Counted from the stretch's first letter, positions 45,114 to 57,221 are shown. The stretch: 64,000 nucleotides of DNA from Ustilaginoidea virens (GCF_000687475.1 NC_057321.1:1302001-1366000); one strand, 5' to 3'. Numbers and translations are program-made. Notes: a model not told the origin generated them from the sequence alone.

Positions 45114-45275
45114 CCCGCGTCTACCCTACCCACCGTCACAACCTACTTTCCCCCCAAATAACCCAGCATCACAACCTGCTTTTTACCCCAGGATCTCGCA
45201 CGTCTTCTCGCCATAGGGAAAAAAAGGAAAAAAAAAAAATTCACAAAATACATAAACGACACATAACCACTCATC

Positions 45276-45578
45276 ATGTTCGGGTCGAGACGCCACCATC
45301 ATACCGCTACCACCACCACCACCCCCCCCCGACGCGGCTTCTTTGCTCGCAGAAAGCCTGTGCACCACCACAAGCGCAAGCCCTCCATCGGGGACAAGGT
45401 CAGCGGCGCTCTGATGAAGCTCCGGGGCAGCTTGACTCGCAGGCCTGGCCTGAAGGTATGACGGACCAGAGCGTCGCCGACCGGCAACGGACTTTGCGTG
45501 ACTGACCGTGTTTTTGAATAGGCTGCTGGGACGCGGCGCATGCACGGCACCGATGGCCGCGGCTCCCACCGCTGCTGA
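45276..45578 (+). CDS. small His/Arg-rich conserved fungal protein
   Basis: Exons 45276-45455 and 45522-45578 give 78 aa; the 66-bp intron is GTATGA...GAATAG with branch TGACTGACC. The protein starts MFGSRRHHHTATTTTTPPRR and continues GFFARRKPVHHHKRKPSIGDK, KLRGSLTRRPG and, from exon 2, AAGTRRMHGTDGRGSHRC. Splicing replaces an immediate stop (KV*) with the TRRMHGTDGRGS tail, which I recall from similar small proteins in other Sordariomycetes, so exon 2 is likely real. It is very basic, lacks a signal peptide, and has a TATA-driven promoter. Function is unknown; nucleic-acid or metal binding by the His/Arg content is only speculation. Confidence 0.75.
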
Positions 45579-46200
45579 TTCGAGCGGGGGAGCGCGGCGT
45601 GAAGACGCCGCCGCCGCCGCCTCGTTTGCTTGATGATTTTATGGCCATGTGATTTTGCACGCTTTTCTGCTGAGCGAGCTGAAGATGATGGAGTTACTGG
45701 CGCAGCAATGCGTATTTATACCCCAGCTTATACGGCATGAAGCCTTCCTCCCCCAAGTCAGTGTATTGAATATAATATTACGCTATAATCTAGGCCGTCT
45801 TCTCGGACCATTGTGAAATCATCCTTCATGCGTGCTTTCACCTTGTCGCCGTACCTCGTCATACCGCTTGCCCCTCCGCAGCGTCATCACCTCCTAACAA
45901 TAAGCATAAGCCTAGCACAACCAAACACGTACGGCTCGTATTCACGCCGTCTAGGAAGGAAAAATTGTCGTGGAAGAGAAAAGCAAAATAAAAGGCAGAA
46001 AAGAAAAAGACAATAAAAAAAGAAAAAAGGAAAAAAAAGAGAGCTGCTATCAACTACAGTAGCTCGTCGAGCTCGTCGTGTAAAGCATTCTTTGGCCTGT
46101 AATCCGCCGCAAGTCGAACACGGGTTCTCCGCATTTGCGCTGGTCGACTGTAGGGCGGTAGTGCAGTTTGGCTTGGTGGGGGCTCATCGCGAGACTGGTT
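45579..46200. other. convergent 3' flanks
   Basis: A-rich plus-strand tract (45955-46045), AATATAATATTA at about 45768-45780, no coding signal. Probably the facing 3' UTRs of the small His/Arg-rich gene and the 587-aa gene. Confidence 0.4.
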
Positions 46201-47964
46201 CTAGCCTGACTTGGAATGTGCGCCGCCTTGTCCCAGAGTCTGCATCTTCTTGTTCTGATCTCTGACAGCCAACACCTCGGAAGCCAGAGTGTCGTTGGCA
46301 GCAAGCTCATCAGTCGTGTCATGCCGAGCTACCTCCCGCGACAGCTGATAGCGCCGTAACGCAAGCTCCAGCTTCTCCAGATCTCCTTTACTCGGCGAGG
46401 GATGCTTCTTCACCCAGCCAACATCACGCCCTGCTCTCTGCTCGTCGACGGCGGATCGGAAATTCACCCGGCGCACTTGTTGGCTTTCGGGGCATTGCTT
46501 GTCCAGCTTGACAATCCTTGCGAGATTAACTTGGCCGACACTTGACGCGCTCATGTCATCATCCATCGAGACATCATCCAGGGTGGACTCGGAAGCTCGG
46601 TTGATTCGTATCCGTGGCGTTGACGAGCCCGCCGGCGACACATGCAAGATGCCTTCTTCAAGATTGCTTTCAAAGTCATCTTCAGCGTCGAACGGATTAG
46701 GGGATGGTGCAGAAGAAGCCATGTTGTCGTCTTGGAACCCATGTTTTCCTGCTCCAGCGTGATTCTGGCTTGCCACTGAGCCTTCAAGAATTGCCCCGTG
46801 GGGTTGCCGGTTCAGCACAGGACATTCTCTCGAGTCGGCCGACCCTCGGAATAGGTGGCTTCCAATCATTTTCTCGAGCTTTTCCTTTTTGAGCTCAAGG
46901 TTATCCTCCTCGTTGCGCCTGATTTCCGAGGAACTGACCGAGGCCTGGCTGGCGTTCGCTGCGCCGGTTGGCCGAGTCAAAGGAGCCTTCATCTCGTCGG
47001 TTTGCGGTTTGCTGTCCTCGGCAGATACCCTGACGCCAATTTCGGTTGATTTATGGCATATCCGGCCGAAAACATGGGAGACCTTGTTGAACACTTTTGA
47101 TTGTGTTATCCGCGGAAGTAAGCGAGAGCCATTGATTACCGCTGGTGATTTGCTGGGCTTGAGAGCATCTATTGCCGCTAGCATTTCCTGGACCTTGTCT
47201 TTGATTTCCTCGGCGCTCGCCACCCGAGAGCTGTGCTCCGGGCTCGGGGCAAACAGCCTTCTCTGAGCGACGGGTTTCTCCGGCGTTCCTGTCTTGGGAT
47301 GGCCATCATCCCCGACCGGAAGACCATTTTCGCGCGTCGAGCTGTCCACCGAGGTCATGATGGGGGTGTCGACAAGTTTCAAAAGGTCACCCGTCCTTTC
47401 CCACTGCAACGAGTTGGTGGTGTAGCGACGCGAATGGCGAGTCATTGTATTCAAACGAGGAACGCTGAGCGAGCTTCTGTGAGTGGTGGAGCTGACGCAG
47501 TTTTCGTCCGTTTGTCCCGAATGCAAGAGAAGGACTGGGTGCATAGAAAAGGGGGAGATTAGAGGCCTGCCAACATCTTGGTCTGGACAGGTGGGCGGCC
47601 GTGTAAGGGTGGTGTCGACATTCGTACGTGGAGTTGCGGAGCAGCCGTATGAGCCGGGATCACTTTTGAAAACGCATCCGGCCTCTCCTGCAGCCCCTGG
47701 CGGCAGCCCTGGCGAGCTTGGCCTGTTTGCTTGCCGGCGTTGGTGATTCACCTTGGTCGGTGTCACGGCTGGGGGTGCCTCCTGAATCAGTATGCCGACA
47801 GCATGCAATGAAGACAAACGCACGCACCCACCTTGAGGCTGAGCAGCAGTAGAAGGAGAGTAAGGACCCAGGTCCCTGTGCCTTCGGAGAGACCCAAACG
47901 TTCGAAGCAGGCTTCTCTTCCTGCTGCAGGTGACGGGCGTAGAAGACATGCCGGCCAGAGCCAT
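46201..47964 (-). CDS. uncharacterised Ser-rich fungal protein
   Basis: An uninterrupted frame of 587 aa from the ATG at 47964 (MALAGMSSTPVTCSRKRSLLRTFGSLRRHRD). I do not recognise a domain. Features seen are a coiled-coil-like SAEEIKDKVQEMLAAIDALKPS near the middle, an NLELKKEKLEKMIGSHLFRG helix, and an acidic PSPNPFDAEDDFESNLEEGIL segment. A charged C-terminal helix reads GDLEKLELALRRYQLSREVARHD, followed by SEVLAVRDQNKKMQTLGQ. The C-terminal two-thirds read like a genuine soluble or nuclear protein. The N-terminal third is less convincing: near 47840-47790 there is a GTGCGT...CTGATTCAG segment that could be a 42-nt in-frame intron or part of a longer one with another start. The exact 5' end is therefore unsure. 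Confidence 0.6.
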   Translation of the reverse strand: MALAGMSSTPVTCSRKRSLLRTFGSLRRHRDLGPYSPSTAAQPQGGCVRLSSLHAVGILIQEAPPAVTPTKVNHQRRQANRPSSPGLPPGAAGEAGCVFKSDPGSYGCSATPRTNVDTTLTRPPTCPDQDVGRPLISPFSMHPVLLLHSGQTDENCVSSTTHRSSLSVPRLNTMTRHSRRYTTNSLQWERTGDLLKLVDTPIMTSVDSSTRENGLPVGDDGHPKTGTPEKPVAQRRLFAPSPEHSSRVASAEEIKDKVQEMLAAIDALKPSKSPAVINGSRLLPRITQSKVFNKVSHVFGRICHKSTEIGVRVSAEDSKPQTDEMKAPLTRPTGAANASQASVSSSEIRRNEEDNLELKKEKLEKMIGSHLFRGSADSRECPVLNRQPHGAILEGSVASQNHAGAGKHGFQDDNMASSAPSPNPFDAEDDFESNLEEGILHVSPAGSSTPRIRINRASESTLDDVSMDDDMSASSVGQVNLARIVKLDKQCPESQQVRRVNFRSAVDEQRAGRDVGWVKKHPSPSKGDLEKLELALRRYQLSREVARHDTTDELAANDTLASEVLAVRDQNKKMQTLGQGGAHSKSG

Positions 47965-49593
47965 CCAGCAGAAACGAACGGGTCAAGACGGCAAACAGAG
48001 ACAGAAACGAGCGGCAACAAGTAAGACATGCAAGGCAAAAGCTGGAAAACGAGCGAAAAACGAGCGCACGGGCAGCGAGGAAAAGAGTGCCAGCTACGGA
48101 TAAAGCCTCAAGAGTTCCTCCCTGACGGACTTGACAACACTATGGTTGAATATAGTCAAGGGACGAGAGGCTTGCTCACGACGGGATGCATTCTACTAGC
48201 TTCCAGTTGCATCACGCGCGTGACTGAAAAAAAGGAAGCGGGAAAGAGCTGTTTTCATGTCCCAGGGGGGAACGAAGGGCACCGAGCAGACGATGGGACC
48301 TATGCGACGACGTGGGTAGCCTTGGCGACAGGCGGCATGCATGAGAACTGTGAAGGTGATGCAAAGTTCAAAAGACTGGCACGATGCAGCGAGGCTTTGG
48401 TTTTGAGAATGAATAACGATGGCTTGCGGCACGCTGGCACTGGGGAATTTTGATTTCCCGCGGGGGAAGAGCGATTACGGAGCGTTCGAGGCAACCTCCA
48501 GCTGGCCATGGCATCTGCCAGACCTGTGCCGGCAGCTGCTCAAGGCCTGGCCTGATCCTGGAGAGCACCAGACATGTACCAGACAGTTTAACAAATCCAT
48601 TGGTCCTATTGACTGTAATCACTACTAGACTCTATCTGGTGTGAGCAACCAAGTGAGTCGAAACCAGGCGGCATCAAACTCCTTTGGAGCTGGCACACAG
48701 GGTTCGCTGCAGTGAAAATGCACATCGGAAGCTCCAGTCACTTGTTGGACCTCTGGGAATACCACGAAATCCACTCCACCGTTGGAGCACTCAAAACCTA
48801 TCCCTCTGTTTCGATTCGGGGCCATGCAGACAAGAGGCATCCCAATCCCCTCCGTACCTTGGAACACCACTGTTCCTCATCGCCTGATGAACAGCGTACA
48901 AGTCGGCAACGCACGAATCATCGATTGAGCTACGGACGGCCCTGGTACGAAAAATCCATTCCGGATTGATAATCCGCAGCGTTGCCTCGTTCAAGTCACG
49001 GCCTGGGAAGTTGTGATGAATGCTTCAGCTGTGATGCTTACGCTTGCAAGGCACGACAAGGTTTAGCATGGCAGCGGCCACGTGATTGGCCGGGCCCGCA
49101 CAGACCCCCATGACTTGTCGGTGACGATAAGCTCAGCTGCTGCTGGCTGGCGTCTTTGGTGCAAATTCGCAACAGATTCCCCTGCGTCTGGACCAGAAAA
49201 CAAAAGGGGTGGAGCTACGGAAATCCCGCAGGCCTTGAAGCTCTCCCCGACCGACATACGGCGCAATCATCACAACACGGCAAGCAACAAGAATAGCGGG
49301 AAACCCCCGATTCTCTAAGCAGCAGCAGCGGCGGCGGCGGCGGCGGCTTTGGCGAGGCTGTGGAAAAGGTTTCACCGTCAGCTTACTCCGTACCCGGTCG
49401 GTCCTCCTACCCCCCCAGCCGCATACAACGTGGACCATCTGGCACCACCCGCGACTCGAAAAGCTTCCATTGAGCACATCGCGTGCAAATCCAACAGTGA
49501 ACAAGCGAGAGAGAGCGTCCTGGCCGACTTCACTCTGGCCTTCCAAGAAGAGGGCGGCCAAGGAGTCCTCCCACGTCAGCCCCCGATACGACA
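47965..49593. other. intergenic region upstream of the FAM210-like gene
   Basis: No supported gene. The best feature is CACGTGATTGG at 49079-49089, an E-box joined to an inverted CCAAT box, about 505 bp upstream of the ATG at 49594. GCGGCGGCGG repeats lie near 49330. Several open frames (for example 48028-48453 plus) lack recognisable motifs. Confidence 0.4.
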
Positions 49594-50590
49594 ATGTTCC
49601 TCCGTACAGCTCTCGGGCTCCGTAGCCTCCCTGCGCGAGGCGGCACGGCTCAGCTCACGTCCTCGTCGGCATGGATACGCATGTGGAGACGTATGCTCGG
49701 CACGGAAACGGGACAGACGCTCGTCACAGGACTCAAGCCGGGCCAACGGCAGCATCAATACACGAGGCATCTTCGCAATCTACGACCCTTGAACCGGGCG
49801 ACCTGCACTCGAACCGGCCTGTTCTTTGCGCGAACGCACCCGCGTGGATTTCACTTCTCGGCTTGGAGACCAGACACGATGCAGAGGGGCACCGCGACGC
49901 AAGAAAAGCTGACGCTGAGCCAACGGTTGAAAAGGCTGTCCAAGGAATACGGCTGGTCTGCAGTCGGCGTTTACCTTGCTCTTAGCGTTCTGGACTTTCC
50001 GTTCTGCTTCCTTCTCGTAAGGATTGTCGGGACAGACACTATCGGTCGGTGCAGGCCCCCCCCCCCCCCCCCTTTTTTTTATGAGCCGCAATAACAAGCA
50101 TCTTGCAAACATGCTGATCGTTCTCTGTTTGGGATGATGCAGGCAAGGTTGAGCATTACGTTGTATCCGGCATCAAGCAATTCATTCCTGAAGCTGTCCG
50201 GCAAAAATGGCACGAGTACTGGCGCTCGCTCAAGAATGCCGAAGTAAATACCTTGGGCGACGACAACATTACCGACAAGGTTGAAATGGCCAGCTGGGGT
50301 GTCAAGGAGGCTCAAGAGTACCATAAAGAAGAAGCTAGTATGTATACGTCGTGTCTTCTTTCCTTATACTACGAGCGCCCGATCTATCTACGAGGTCACG
50401 GGCGCGGGAATCGAGCGGTAACTAACACAATTCGGCTTCTGCAGGCTTGGGGACCCAGCTTGCTCTTGCCTACGCCATTCACAAGAGCTTCATATTCTTT
50501 CGGGTGCCGTTGACAGCTGCGGTGACGCCCAAGGTTGTCAAAGTCCTGAGATCCTGGGGGTGGAACATTGGGAAACGAGCGTCACGCTAG
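49594..50590 (+). CDS. DUF1279/FAM210 family mitochondrial membrane protein (yeast Nat2-like)
   Basis: Exons 49594-50044, 50143-50337 and 50445-50590 give 263 aa. An Arg/Ser-rich presequence (MFLRTALGLRSLPARGG) is followed by a linker. The DUF1279 core reads LTLSQRLKRLSKEYGWSAVGVYLALSVLDFPFCFLLVRIVG (about 106-147), which contains a membrane segment. It continues in exon 2 as GKVEHYVVSGIKQFIPEAVRQKWHEYW. Exon 3 supplies LGTQLALAYAIHKSFIFFRVPLTAAVTPKVVKVLRSWGW, the second membrane segment and the conserved C-terminal motif. Both introns keep frame exactly (G|GC and A|GC junctions). Family members are inner-membrane mitochondrial proteins implicated in organelle maintenance; biochemical function is unclear. 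Intron 1 has C16 then T8 starting 11 nt after the donor. Confidence 0.9.
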
Positions 50591-53500
50591 CTTGACATGG
50601 CCGTTAGGCGTCCGTCAGATGATGATGATGCCGTCGCATCGCGGTGCAGCCTGGGAATGTGTCTGTACAGTATTGGCTGGGAAGGAAAGCTTAAAACGCC
50701 GTGGCAGCTTGTCCGCCGCCGGGCTTGCATAGCATGTAAAGAAAAAAAAAAGAAAAAAAAAGAAAAAAAAAAAGAAAAAAAGAACACTCATGTACGATTG
50801 CTAGAATTGAAAAAATCCAACTTTGTTGCATAGTCACACAAACGGTGGGAATGCTATTGATAGTCTGTGCAGGATGAGAGATCTGACACTTGTATGTAGG
50901 GATATGGATTCGCGTTCATTGGCGCAAGTTGGACGTCATGTGAGGGGGGCGGCTGGCAATTAAACTTTAAAATCCGGCTTCGAGGTGGCTGCCCAGTCGT
51001 ACGTACTATGCAAAAGCGTTGATTTGATGAGACTAAACACCACCGCGACTGGGCAAGGGCAAGCTGAGGCTGCATGGCAGAAGTAGACACGTTCTAAAAG
51101 CATGGGCGCTTGCCTTATTCCGCACCGGGCGAATCACGAGAGATTCCGACGTTGCAATCACCCGCCGAATCCCGTTTCGGCGGAACCCCGTCTTTCCGCG
51201 GCGTGTTCCGGAGTTAAGGCAAATGCCACGGCAGCCTTGAAGGAGCAAGAGATGACGAACATGAGTCAGCTCAAGGCGCCACACGGCGAGGCGAAAGGTT
51301 AGACGAAGAAAAAACTCTCCGGTGCTGGTGCTATGCTGAGCAGGTTGGAGCATACTACCTGGGGGCTTCTATACCTTCCTGAAATAGCAGCTTTATCCGC
51401 GTTGTCAGCGTCCTGAACCAGCAAGACGTGGGGTCGGTGTTGGGGGTGGAGATGGGGGTGGCTGTAAGAAGTACCGACGTGCCGGGTCAAGGTAGAGAGG
51501 GCGGCCGATATCCAAAGCAAACTAGACGGGTCTCGACCAGAGTCACCGGACCCAAGATTCAAGCCAGGCAGAGGTTTCGTGACGGAGGACAGTAGCGCAG
51601 GGATGACAGGTGGTCGGACCTCATGCCGCAAGAAGCCATCCATTCTCCCTGGTTTCGTTCTCATCGTGCCGCGTGGGTGTTGGACAGCATTAACACTCGA
51701 GCAAGCGCCGACACTGTAGCCGCAATCAGCAACTTGTCTCCTGCACGGCGGGCAGGCTTGACGGTCAATACGTGCGGCTGTTCCCTGGATAGGCAATGCG
51801 CGCTACAAGTTTGATGCATGGTGCAGCTGTTGAAGATCTGTCGTTGCTTGCTCTGCGGAGCGGATGGTAATGGTGGTGATAGTACATATCGCGTATGGCA
51901 AAGCCATGTTTCAAGCAGGGCCACAATAAAGAGCCTTGTCGAAAACGAACTTTTTAGACTCCCGAGATTGGTTACCAGCAGAGCAGACCGCGCTAGGACG
52001 GGTGGGCACGGCGGTTTTGGCTTTTGCCTAGCTGGCTGGGTGATGGTGTGCTTTTTGTCCCGCCGTTTGTTGTTTTACTTTCAATAGTCCGAGGCTTGCC
52101 AGTCGGCCACAAGTCATCTTTAGTCATCTTCCGGCAATCATCTACTAATCCGGACCGCTCAGCGAGGGCACTGTTTTGACTGTTCAAAGCAAGTATTTCA
52201 GGGGGCGGGCGCACCTACCAGTCAAGGAAACACCTATGGTATGGCCTCCAGGGATGAGGATGGCAAAATCAGATAGGCGGTTTTTGGCCCGTACATTTAG
52301 GATGGGCACCATTCCGGTCGTGGCTAGAATGCATGGAGGCTCAGCAACGCCCTACAACCGGCGGATGACGCCTTCGTTCGTGGCACCTATCTGATGGATG
52401 GGTTTTAACTTTACCAACTTCTTGATACGAGAAGACATGATGATGCTACCGGTCGGATTGCGGCTGCCGCGTTTTCTCGGCGCACACTCACCGTCAACGT
52501 GAGAGACGATAGCACTAAGCTCCAGAAAAGAAGATTCCGAGAAAGCCAAAGGTAGGCAGTGCAAGGTATCAACAACGTTCGTCACCAAGTGCGTGGCAAA
52601 AGTACCTGCATCTGAAGACTACAACCATAATATCACTGGTGAGCCAATCCGTCCCAGCCTGACAGTGTTGGATGTTGTAGGCTGGATGTAAATGGGAAAG
52701 GCAATGCGACTGCTTTGAATAGCTGCATCATCCGGAGGGAAGACCGTCGCAGCTGAGTAGAGCCTCTCAGTTCATGCCGCTAAATCCAAGTAATTACGAG
52801 GAAAAGAGCAGCTAAGCCAGCAGTGAAGAGTCAGCAAGGTACGAATGAGGGCTCATGGCAGCGAATAATTTACGCCGAGCGCGTTATGTTGCCGGCTCTC
52901 AAGTTCTCAACCAACTGCACTCGACTCTCTTTGTATAACATTCAAACGATGCAGTTGACTTTCTTTCGTGGGCGACATGTAGACACTTGACACGACAACA
53001 AGCATGCCCCAAAATCCAAGAGAGCTTCCTGAAACGGCTGCAACGGTTGATAGCGTTTCCACCGCCTAAACTTAGACCACGCTATGAGATCCTCGGTGGC
53101 AACGTACAATTCTTCATAGATGCGTGGCGACTTCGAGGTTAAACGTCCATTGCGCAGCAAGACTTGAGCCGCATTGGGAAAGGGAGGCTGTGTCAATGAT
53201 GTCGTATTCCAGGTGACATATTACATGAGTTCGCGCGATAGACTTTCTTCGCCTTCGTTTTTAAGTTGCTGTACGTAGTGTTGGCGGTGATCAAAGTTTT
53301 TTGAACGGACATGATCAAATTCATCAATCGTCAACAAAAAGAAGGGACAATGCTGACCAACACTGACCGACGACGTTGGGTTGCACCACAATGCAGAGCA
53401 GAATCGGCAGACAATAATTGTGGTTGTCGCCACTGATCGAGTACGTGCCGCCACCTTGGCTGGGCAAGCAATCCTCAATAGTTTCATACTCGTGCTCAGC

Positions 53501-56500
53501 CTGCCGGTTGAGTTTAGACCAGAACGTCAGCACATGACAAGATGCACCAACATGGTGTGTGAAGCAAAGAGAAGGGCAAAAAAATAAAAAAAAAAATAAA
53601 GGGAGAATTGCGGCTCGTGTGGCAGTGCTGTTCAAGAAAGATGGAGGGAAGGTTTTTGCGACTGATAAAAGAATAATCACCAACAGCCTCAGAATCCAAG
53701 GGCGTCTGCCTAATGAACCTTGCGGCCGCCCTTAGTTGTCCAGGCATTTCTGTGAAGCAAAGCCGTTGGAGGAAATGAATGAGAAGTGGGTATCCCGCGG
53801 AAAATAAACTTTCTCACAAGAACAACCTGGCCACTATTTCGGTCCATTCATCGTTCTTCCGCAACTTGGATACCTGGATACTGCGACCCCTGCTATTTGC
53901 AGAAAGTCTGGGTTAGTTACGGTCGTAAGTGGAAGATCAGAAAAGGGAGTAAAAGAAAGAAGGGGGAAACCAAAAGCAGAATAACAAAGTACCTACCAAC
54001 CGTAGGTAGACACAGTGCCAAGGGAGCTCCATCTTACTTGCTCCGTAAATGGAAGAATGCCGAGAGTCGAGACCACCAAGACTGCTGGGTCCCGACTCTG
54101 AGGGTCATGTAGCCGAAAGAGCAAACCTGAGCCTGTGAGCCATTTCGGGATCCCAAAGGCTGACTGCGGCATGTAGAGTTTGTGCCTCGACGACGATCTG
54201 GCCAGGACTTTCCAATGCTTTTCCTGCCTGCTTGCACTGTGTGCGTCGCACCTTCCGAGAAGATGAGACGGTGCTTGGTCAAACGTCTACTCGGTGGATT
54301 CTATCCGATTCTATCTAGCAGAGACCCTTGTCCAACAAGGACTTTTGCATCACCATGGGGAGTCGGAACATTGAATGAAGATCAGCGCTTGGCCGTTTAA
54401 TTTCCCGTGCTTCCGACTCCGTGGTCTTTGCCGAGCAGAGGAGACAGAGCCATCCATTCTCCACCTCACCTCAGTCTGTGCCCCAACCACGCCGTTTCGC
54501 CGAGGCAAGTGGAACACAAAATTGCATGGGCTTTTTGTTTTGTCGACAGTGTGGCGTTGCGAGTAATTAGCGGACAATTCCCGATCGTGCGTACCTTGCA
54601 CCGATTTATGCGTGGCTACGGCTCAAGATGGCGCAAACTCTGTTTCGGCGCTGGCGGGGAAGTCGAGCGGTAGGTATTCCGGACCCAGCCCAGCCAGTTC
54701 ATTCAACGCTAACGTACGAGCCGTAGTTCGCAGTTTCCATGCGCCGAAGGACCTCCACCTCTTTTCATTCTTGGGCCTGCGAGGCTTTTGGGGACAACCT
54801 TACCAGCACTCAGCAGTACGTACCACGCTCGCATGGTGACTAGAGAGACAAGATTTGGCGGGCGAAAACTCTACTACCAATCCATGGTCTTTTCGACGTG
54901 GCCATTGGAGAGATGGGCTTCAGGACCCCCGGAAACGGACTCTCTTTGGCTTTGCCAAGTCGACAAGGGAGTTCGTCTCACGCATTCCTCGGCGGAAGCC
55001 CTGCTGAGCGGACGAAGCGTCACCGGCGGCTGAGGAGCTCTTGCACCCAGTATGGTATCGACCGACAATGCACTTGCCCACGCCTCAACGAAAAGGTGGC
55101 AGAGTTTCATGGGCCAACACACCACGGCTGGCGTCCTCCAGGCTCTCGGCTTCGTCACAGCAAGCTTGACTCTCCAGTCTGCTTCTCCTCATTTGTCACC
55201 CCCGCCATCACTTTGGAAAGTCATCCTTCGGCAGTCGGCTGTCACTCCAATGCCATGTCCCAACCCGGTAAGGTTGGGTGAACTTTAGAGGCCAAGAGCT
55301 AGCGGCTGTGACGATAGCACCCCCCCTACCCCTACCCCCTTCCCCTCCTCCTTCCCCCCCATAGTGTGAGTATCGGGGATGAGGTATTGGAAAGTCGAGG
55401 ACAATACCTTCTCCTTGTCCCCGACTCCCTCCAGAGTCCAAGCATCACCGCTTTAGCCATCATCGAGAATCTGCCATGTCTCAAAGTCTGTCTCAAACTA
55501 GGGTTGAAGAAAATAAAAACGCTCGAGCCTTCCATCACGTATACGTCATGTGAATAAAAAACAGAGTTTCCCGCAGGATCCAAAATTACCGATGGCCAGT
55601 TGGAAAGACTACGTTGACGCTAACGAAGTTCCAGGCAAATTTCATCATTCACGTACGATCAAAGCCGGCAGCAGACGGAGTACAGTAATACAAAACAAGC
55701 GGCACATGGATACGTGCTATTATCAAGTGCTCGCCTAAACAACGCCCACGCCGCCTATCATGGAGCCTGGGAGTCGGGACCCTCAGAGTGGCGGGCCCAT
55801 GACCTGATTCTCGGTACCCTACTCCGTCCTCAGCCCGCATAATAGTGGAGATGGACGTACTATGCTAATCCGGTTCCATCTGCTGATCCAGGCCCCTGGG
55901 TTCTATGGCTCCAGCTATGGCTCCAGCGTTGCGGCAACGTTCCGGCAGGCAAACCGTTGTGCTGGGGACGTCTTAGTAAGTAACGGCATTTAGGCTTTCA
56001 GCTTTTTCCACGTCCGTCGATTTCCCCTCGTTGGGTCATTGAGATGAGGTATTGCAGGGGATTTAGCTCAGAACGAGATCATCTATAAAGTAGCCAGCAC
56101 GCCCCTGCACCACGACTGACGACTGCTCCAGCCAGCAGAACAAGGCCTTTCACTTATTCTCTCAAGCCCAACTAGAGCAATCGATAGTTGGAACGCCCGT
56201 TGCCTGCTGCGCCTTGGTCTTGGGTCTCAAGACTCCCCAGCTTCCAGGCTAGACCAGACTAGCAACAAACAAACACGCACCTCCGACAAAGCGTACAGCC
56301 CTTGACGCGGCTCGGGAGGCTTTCTTGTTTCTCTACCCTTTTCTCCTCCTTCTCGTCCTTCTCGTGCGGTAGTAACTGCCACAAGCCCCCAAACTTTGTC
56401 GGGCGGTGCGCCAATCCAGGCCTTAGCATCCCTCCCAAGTAAGAAACTATCTTCTCAAGGCAGGCCAACCCCGGCGGTTAAGTCGATCACGCAAACCCCG

Positions 56501-56771
56501 CCGCCAGGCCTTGAGGTTTCTGTGAAACAAGCACGCCCCCCCTAGGGAGCACACACCTCGAGACTTGCGGACTCTCAATTCCTTGCTCGCTCACCCCCTC
56601 CTGTCTCGGTCCCTAGCCGCCTAACCACATTCCTATCCCCTGCCCCGTCATCTTGCACTCCTAAATAAAGCACTTGTCTGGTTCCCACCAAAGGTCCACA
56701 ACCAAACCGCGGATTTCAACCCTGCCGAACCATACCGGCAGAACCAGCACCCAGCGAGTTTATTTATATGC
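50591..56771. other. 6.2-kb poorly resolved region
   Basis: No gene can be assembled with confidence. Composition is more balanced than in the housekeeping block. An A-rich tandem repeat (AAAAAAAAAG type) lies at 50740-50782 and a GTACCTACC / GTAGGTAG pair at 53992-54009. C-rich tracts lie at 55321-55362, and C/T-rich sequence from 56.3 to 56.7 kb precedes the next gene. Minus-strand fragments between 52.1 and 53.75 kb look partly coding and have their own entry. Confidence 0.35.
52942..53747 (-). other. coding-like minus-strand fragments, possible intron-rich or decayed gene
   Basis: Three stretches have protein-like composition. One is at about 53747-53680 (MPGQLRAAARFIRQTPLDSEA). One is at about 53502-53455 (AEHEYETIEDCLPSQ, preceded by a plausible CTCAACCGGCAG acceptor). 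One is at about 53325-53221 (IDEFDHVRSKNFDHRQHY with QLKNEGEESLSRELM and a stop). A fourth at about 53190-53000 reads SPRIYEELYVATEDLIAWSKF in its own frame. They cannot be joined in one frame with clear splice sites. A clean GTGAGTG donor at about 52491 (minus strand) lies further down. This may be a spliced gene I failed to assemble or a relic. Family unrecognised. Confidence 0.2.
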
Positions 56772-57221
56772 ATGGGCGCCTCTCCTGCTGTTTCCAGCCC
56801 TCGCACTCAAAACATGTTGTCTGTTGCTTCTCAAAATACCCATCACCTTCACCTTAACCATCACCAACCTCAACCTCAACCTCAACCAAGGCGCTATCAT
56901 TCAATGCCTCATCGCGAAGACACTCCCTCCCCCGGCCCCGTGAGTGTTGACACGCTCACGCCCGGCAAGACTAATGACGCTGCAGTCGCCCAAGCGCTGG
57001 AGATTGCCCGTGAGAGCATTGACGGCGCTTCAGACTCTACCGTCAGCAAAATTCTCGAAAATGCTCTGTCGCGGATTTGGAGCAAGGTGCAAGATCAGCC
57101 AAGCTCGTACGTGATGAGCAGAGACGAGTTTGCCGTCTTCAACTTTTTCCAGCATCGTTTCATCGGAGATACGGACGCTGTTGCCGCTCGAAAGCGGTTT
57201 TGGGACAACTGCCGTGCCTAA
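56772..57221 (+). CDS. small conserved fungal protein
   Basis: A single exon of 149 aa. The N-terminal 45 residues are His/Gln/Pro-rich and variable (QNTHHLHLNHHQPQPQPQPR); a second ATG at 56814 is possible. The conserved part is DAAVAQALEIARESIDGASD, KILENALSRIWSKVQDQPSSY and VMSRDEFAVFNFFQHRFIGD, ending RKRFWDNCRA. This pattern (IWxxVQxxPxSYVMxRDEFAVFNFFQ) is familiar from small uncharacterised proteins throughout filamentous ascomycetes. It is helical, with no signal peptide or membrane segment. Function is unknown. The upstream 400 bp are C/T-rich, consistent with a leader. Confidence 0.8.
   Translation: MGASPAVSSPRTQNMLSVASQNTHHLHLNHHQPQPQPQPRRYHSMPHREDTPSPGPVSVDTLTPGKTNDAAVAQALEIARESIDGASDSTVSKILENALSRIWSKVQDQPSSYVMSRDEFAVFNFFQHRFIGDTDAVAARKRFWDNCRA

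Noticed and set aside
47790..47840. 50-nt or 42-nt intron in the 587-aa gene
   Set aside because: A 50-nt version would need a different, less protein-like first exon and the 42-nt version is shorter than usual; kept unspliced but noted as uncertain.
56050..56090. tRNA-like A-box (TTTAGCTCAGAAC)
   Set aside because: No matching B-box or cloverleaf could be found downstream.
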